A stretch of DNA of 5,358 nt. Origin: Dehalococcoidia bacterium (GTDB lineage Bacteria > Chloroflexota > Dehalococcoidia > JAUYDP01). The stretch is taken from the NCBI GenBank assembly GCA_030691805.1, contig JAUYDP010000309.1, positions 1 through 5,358 on the forward strand, written 5' to 3'. This document shows, one piece after another, positions 3,213 to 5,358 of the stretch. A program made the translations under genes and the position numbers. Under the pieces are notes generated by a model that was not told the origin of the DNA, ran no database searches, and saw only the letters and a list, made by a program, of their open reading frames with translations. The number at the start of each line of letters is the position of its first letter. Position 1 is the first letter of the stretch.

Positions 3213-5042
3213 CTAAACTGTGGCCGCTGCGATCGCTTGGTACGTGATATCCAGCAAACGGCTCAGTTGGGGCCTCGTGATGGAGAGCGGTGGCACCAGT
3301 ACCACCACATCTCCCAGCGGGCGGATGATGGCGCCACGGGGCCTGGCCTCCCGGGCGGCCCTGGCCCCCATGCGGACCTCGGGCGGGTAGGGCGTCTTCG
3401 TGGCCCTGTCGGCCACCAGCTCGATGCCCACCATGAAGCCTTGCTGGCGTATATCACCTACGTGTGGCAGGTCCTGGAACCGCCGGAGTCCCTTCTCCAG
3501 TTGGGCGATCTTGGGCTGAAGCCTCTCCATGGTGCAGTCCTTCCCGAAGACCTCCAGGCTGCCCAGACCGGCAGCGCAGGCCAACGGGTTGCCCGTGTAG
3601 GTGTGGCCGTGGAAGAAGGTCCGGTTTTCCTGAGGCCGGCCCAGGAAGGCCCGATAGACCTCCTCCGTGGCAAGGGTGGCCGCCAGGGGCAGATATCCTC
3701 CGGAGATGCCCTTGGCCAGGCACAGGAGGTCGGGCCTCACCCCTTCGTGCTCGCAGGCGAACATCACCCCCGTACGCCCGAAGCCCACGGCCACCTCGTC
3801 GGCGATCATCAGCACGTTGTAGCGGTCGCACAGCTCCCGGACCCTGGACAGGTAGCCCGGTGGTGACACCAGCATTCCCCCCGCCGCCTGGACTATAGGC
3901 TCAATAATCACGGCCGCAACCGAGCTATGCTGCTCCTTGAGGGTCTCTTCCAGGCCGCTTAGGCAAGCCAATCCGCAATCTGGGTAGCAAAGCCCGCCCC
4001 TATCTCGCGGGATTAAGGATGACCCTTCAAGCCTCCCTGAGGCGCTGCCAGGCCGGGGATAATTGGATGTCGCCTGATGCTGCCATATAACGCCGCCTGG
4101 TTGGGGGTTCGAGGATATCCCCCCAAATTCGCCTGGCGTGCTGTCAGATCGGGTGTTCGGGGAAGTCCCCCCAGATTCTCCGGAGGCGCCGCCAGGCCGG
4201 GGGTACGGGGGTGTCCCCTTTCCCCAGGAACGAGGAACGGGGAACGAGGAAGTAGAGATCCGGTGGGCAGAGAGGTCTGGGAGTGTACTCCGATCCCGAC
4301 CTTCTTTTTCTCCGGGGGGTGGGGTGGCCCCCCCCTTTTCCATCGGGCACCGGTAGCAATAGGCGCTCTCCACCTGGATGCTGTCCAACAGCAGCGGCCG
4401 GTAGACCTGGTGGAAGAGCGGGATGCCTCCCACACCCACGGCCCCTATGGTGTCCCCGTGGTAGCCGTTCTTGAAGGAGACGAACCGGGTCTTGCCCCGG
4501 GTCTCAGGGGAGACCTGTTGCCAGTACTGGAAGGCCATCTTCAGGGCGATCTCCACGGCGGTGGAGCCGCTGTCGGAGTAAAAGACCCGGCTAAGGCCGG
4601 CCGGAGCAATCTCCACCAACCTCTGGGCCAGCAGGATACTGGGGACGTTGGCCAGGCCGAGAAGGGTACTGTGGGATACCTTACGTAACTGCCGGATGAT
4701 GGCCCGGTCAATCTCCCGCCGCCGGTGGCCGTGGAGGTTGGTCCAGAGGGAGGAGACCCCGTCTAAATACCAGCGTCCCTGGGTGTCCCGCAGGCGGTTG
4801 CCTTTTGCCTCGTCAATGATAAGTGGCTCGCCCTCTTCCCATTCCTGCATGGGTGTGAAGGGGTGCCAGAGATATTTCTTATCAGCCGCCGCGAGATCAG
4901 AGGCATTTGAAAGGACTGGCTTGGATCCTGCTTCCGCGGGTGAGTAATCTGGTAACCGTAGGGGCGATTCGTGAATCGCCCCTACCGATCCATCTATTCC
5001 AGGGTTGCTGGCGCGCCGGGCTCCCGTTGATTCAGGCTTCAA
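3213..5042 (-). CDS. bioA: Adenosylmethionine-8-amino-7-oxononanoate aminotransferase with large in-frame insertion
   Basis: BioA converts 8-amino-7-oxononanoate (KAPA) to 7,8-diaminopelargonate with S-adenosylmethionine as amino donor, in the cytoplasm. Numbering from TTG 5042 (609 residues), class III PLP-aminotransferase marks are WHPFTPMQEW (59-68), DSGSTAVE (157-164), YHGDT (194-198), the cofactor Asp in IADEVAVGFGRTG (D415), the PLP lysine in LAKGISGGYLP (K444), HTYTGNPLACAA (480-491) and IIRPLGDVVVLVPPLS (572-587). The family is normally 430-460 residues. The excess is an in-frame insert at about 235-351, between YRCPM and YPDCGLAC, and an odd N-terminal leader. No in-frame ATG or GTG precedes WHPF; TTG 5042, with AGGTGG 9 nt upstream and an 11-nt overlap with bioD, is the best start. 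All catalytic motifs survive, so activity is possible but uncertain. Confidence 0.85.
   Translation of the reverse strand: MKPESTGARRASNPGIDGSVGAIHESPLRLPDYSPAEAGSKPVLSNASDLAAADKKYLWHPFTPMQEWEEGEPLIIDEAKGNRLRDTQGRWYLDGVSSLWTNLHGHRRREIDRAIIRQLRKVSHSTLLGLANVPSILLAQRLVEIAPAGLSRVFYSDSGSTAVEIALKMAFQYWQQVSPETRGKTRFVSFKNGYHGDTIGAVGVGGIPLFHQVYRPLLLDSIQVESAYCYRCPMEKGGATPPPGEKEGRDRSTLPDLSAHRISTSSFPVPRSWGKGTPPYPRPGGASGESGGTSPNTRSDSTPGEFGGISSNPQPGGVIWQHQATSNYPRPGSASGRLEGSSLIPRDRGGLCYPDCGLACLSGLEETLKEQHSSVAAVIIEPIVQAAGGMLVSPPGYLSRVRELCDRYNVLMIADEVAVGFGRTGVMFACEHEGVRPDLLCLAKGISGGYLPLAATLATEEVYRAFLGRPQENRTFFHGHTYTGNPLACAAGLGSLEVFGKDCTMERLQPKIAQLEKGLRRFQDLPHVGDIRQQGFMVGIELVADRATKTPYPPEVRMGARAAREARPRGAIIRPLGDVVVLVPPLSITRPQLSRLLDITYQAIAAATV
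4023..4217 (-). repeat. Four degenerate ~48-bp tandem repeats in the bioA insert
   Basis: In the bioA frame the units read GTPPYPRPGGASGESG, GTSPNTRSDSTPGEFG, GISSNPQPGGVIWQHQA and TSNYPRPGSASGRLEG (48, 48, 51 and 48 bp). In a shifted frame the units look even more regular (HPRTPGLAAPPENLGG, LPRTPDLTARQANLGG, YPRTPNQAALYGS...). The repeat is therefore a DNA-level one rather than one selected as protein. On the plus strand a GGCGCCGCCAGGCCGGGG-like core recurs at about 4041, 4088, 4135 and 4185. Confidence 0.7.
4227..4251 (+). repeat. 7-bp tandem repeat GGAACGA, about 3.6 copies
   Basis: GGAACGA, GGAACGG, GGAACGA and GGAA follow each other without a gap. It lies beside the 48-bp repeats inside the bioA insert, and in the bioA frame encodes SSFPVPRS. 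Confidence 0.7.
4958..4985. repeat. 28-bp perfect palindrome at the bioD-bioA junction
   Basis: Arms GTAGGGGCGATTC (4958-4970) and GAATCGCCCCTAC (4973-4985) are perfect inverted repeats with a 2-nt centre. There is no T-tract on either side, so it is not a classic terminator. It is read through in the bioA frame as VGAIHESPLR, a peptide I associate with dispersed palindromic repeats that turn up inside annotated genes. It lies in the part of the bioA leader that has no homology to BioA. Confidence 0.75.
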
Positions 5043-5358
5043 GAAGCTTTTCCACCTGCACGAATCTAGCAATGCTTTCCGCCAGGCCGTCCAATCTCCT
5101 GTTCTCCAAATCAACGCCGGTTAAGCAGGGCAGGAGACCCAATACCGGCAGGCCGGAATACCTCTCGATAGCCTGGGGATTGGTCCTCTCAGCGAGGTCG
5201 GGCTGGTCGGCGCAGCCGTTGATGATGGTGCCCAAAACCCTGATGCCCACTGATTGGGCCTGCTTTATAGTGAGGAGCGTGTGATTTATCGTCCCCAGTC
5301 CGGGCCTGGCGACCACCAGGGCCGGAAGGCCCATGGCGACTATCAGGTCGGCTACACT
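5032..5358 (-). CDS. bioD: Dethiobiotin synthetase, C-terminal part (5' end outside window)
   Basis: BioD makes dethiobiotin from 7,8-diaminopelargonate, CO2 and ATP, the step after BioA. The window holds 108 C-terminal residues; the frame is open to the right edge, so the N-terminal P-loop part lies outside. Visible family marks are ADLIVAMGLPALVVARPGLG, then TINHTLLTIKQAQSVGIRVL, GTIINGC, and the adenine-side segment TNPQAIERYSGLPVLGLLP. The protein ends KLLEA followed by TGA. bioA follows on the same strand with a probable 11-nt overlap, as expected for a biotin operon. ATG 5334 is internal, not a start, because conserved sequence continues upstream of it (SVADLIVA). Confidence 0.92.
   Translation of the reverse strand, partial: SVADLIVAMGLPALVVARPGLGTINHTLLTIKQAQSVGIRVLGTIINGCADQPDLAERTNPQAIERYSGLPVLGLLPCLTGVDLENRRLDGLAESIARFVQVEKLLEA

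Larger units (their letters stand above)
3990..4342 (-). other. In-frame inserted segment within bioA
   Basis: About 117 codons that BioA homologues lack, placed in the loop where the family has only a few residues between the YRCP and YPDC motifs. The segment is rich in P, G, S, R and T, contains the tandem repeats listed separately, and leaves the flanking BioA sequence in frame. Boundaries are estimated from protein motifs and may be off by several codons. Its composition is typical of non-coding repeat DNA rather than of a protein domain. Confidence 0.7.

Noticed and set aside
3135..3866. Long plus-strand frame of 243 codons
   Set aside because: It is the antisense of bioA, whose protein motifs are unmistakable. 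The plus-strand product has no recognisable domain and no ribosome site.
4077..4688. Plus-strand frame of 203 codons through the repeat region
   Set aside because: It is an antisense shadow of bioA and its insert; its openness follows from GC-rich repeats.
5043..5114. Extension of bioA upstream to TTG 5114
   Set aside because: It would overlap the well-conserved end of bioD by 83 bp and the residues are a frame-shifted reading of bioD.

Overview
The window looks like accessory chromosomal DNA from a fairly GC-rich bacterium. A housekeeping biotin operon lies at the right end and a dense cluster of toxin-antitoxin and restriction-type genes, some of them broken, fills the left two thirds. UPF0332 HEPN, DUF433, HicB, PGN_0703 and gene-embedded GC-rich palindromes together are common in Chloroflexota and some other environmental lineages. 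There is no rRNA or marker gene here, so this placement is only a guess.

Layout. At 1-330 (+) an intact HicB-type antitoxin gene is followed by only the first ~24 codons of hicA. At 316-1414 (-) there is a compact three-gene operon: a UPF0332 HEPN-domain protein, then two tandem diverged copies of one small acidic protein family that I do not recognise. The genes are 5 bp apart and then overlap by ATGA, and a TATAAT box sits almost on top of the HEPN start codon. At 1452-1769 (-) there are two gene fragments: an AlbA_2 (Schlafen-type) N-terminus cut off by a stop, and a short C-terminal tail resembling an Eco57I-type DNA methylase. At 1811-3136 (-) one long frame joins a DUF433 antitoxin-like domain to a PGN_0703-family putative restriction endonuclease, and a strong internal Shine-Dalgarno site suggests the nuclease may also be made separately. 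At 3213-5358 (-) lie bioA and the 3' part of bioD, for the last steps of biotin synthesis; bioD runs off the right edge.

The most unusual features are three. First, the HEPN gene is coupled to a duplicated partner family with a conserved C-terminal RPRIDWGA tail, a candidate toxin-antitoxin or defence module that is not HEPN/MNT. Second, bioA carries an in-frame insertion of about 117 codons made of degenerate ~48-bp tandem repeats, a 7-bp repeat and G/C homopolymers, in a loop where BioA normally has a few residues; a second repeat, a 28-bp palindrome, sits in its N-terminal leader. Third, there is the DUF433-nuclease fusion.

Functionally, bioD and bioA act in sequence with shared transcription. 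The left part reads as a graveyard and assembly site for small selfish or defensive modules placed next to the biotin genes. No tRNA, rRNA, CRISPR array, integrase or complete insertion sequence was seen, and no convincing rho-independent terminator on the coding strands.
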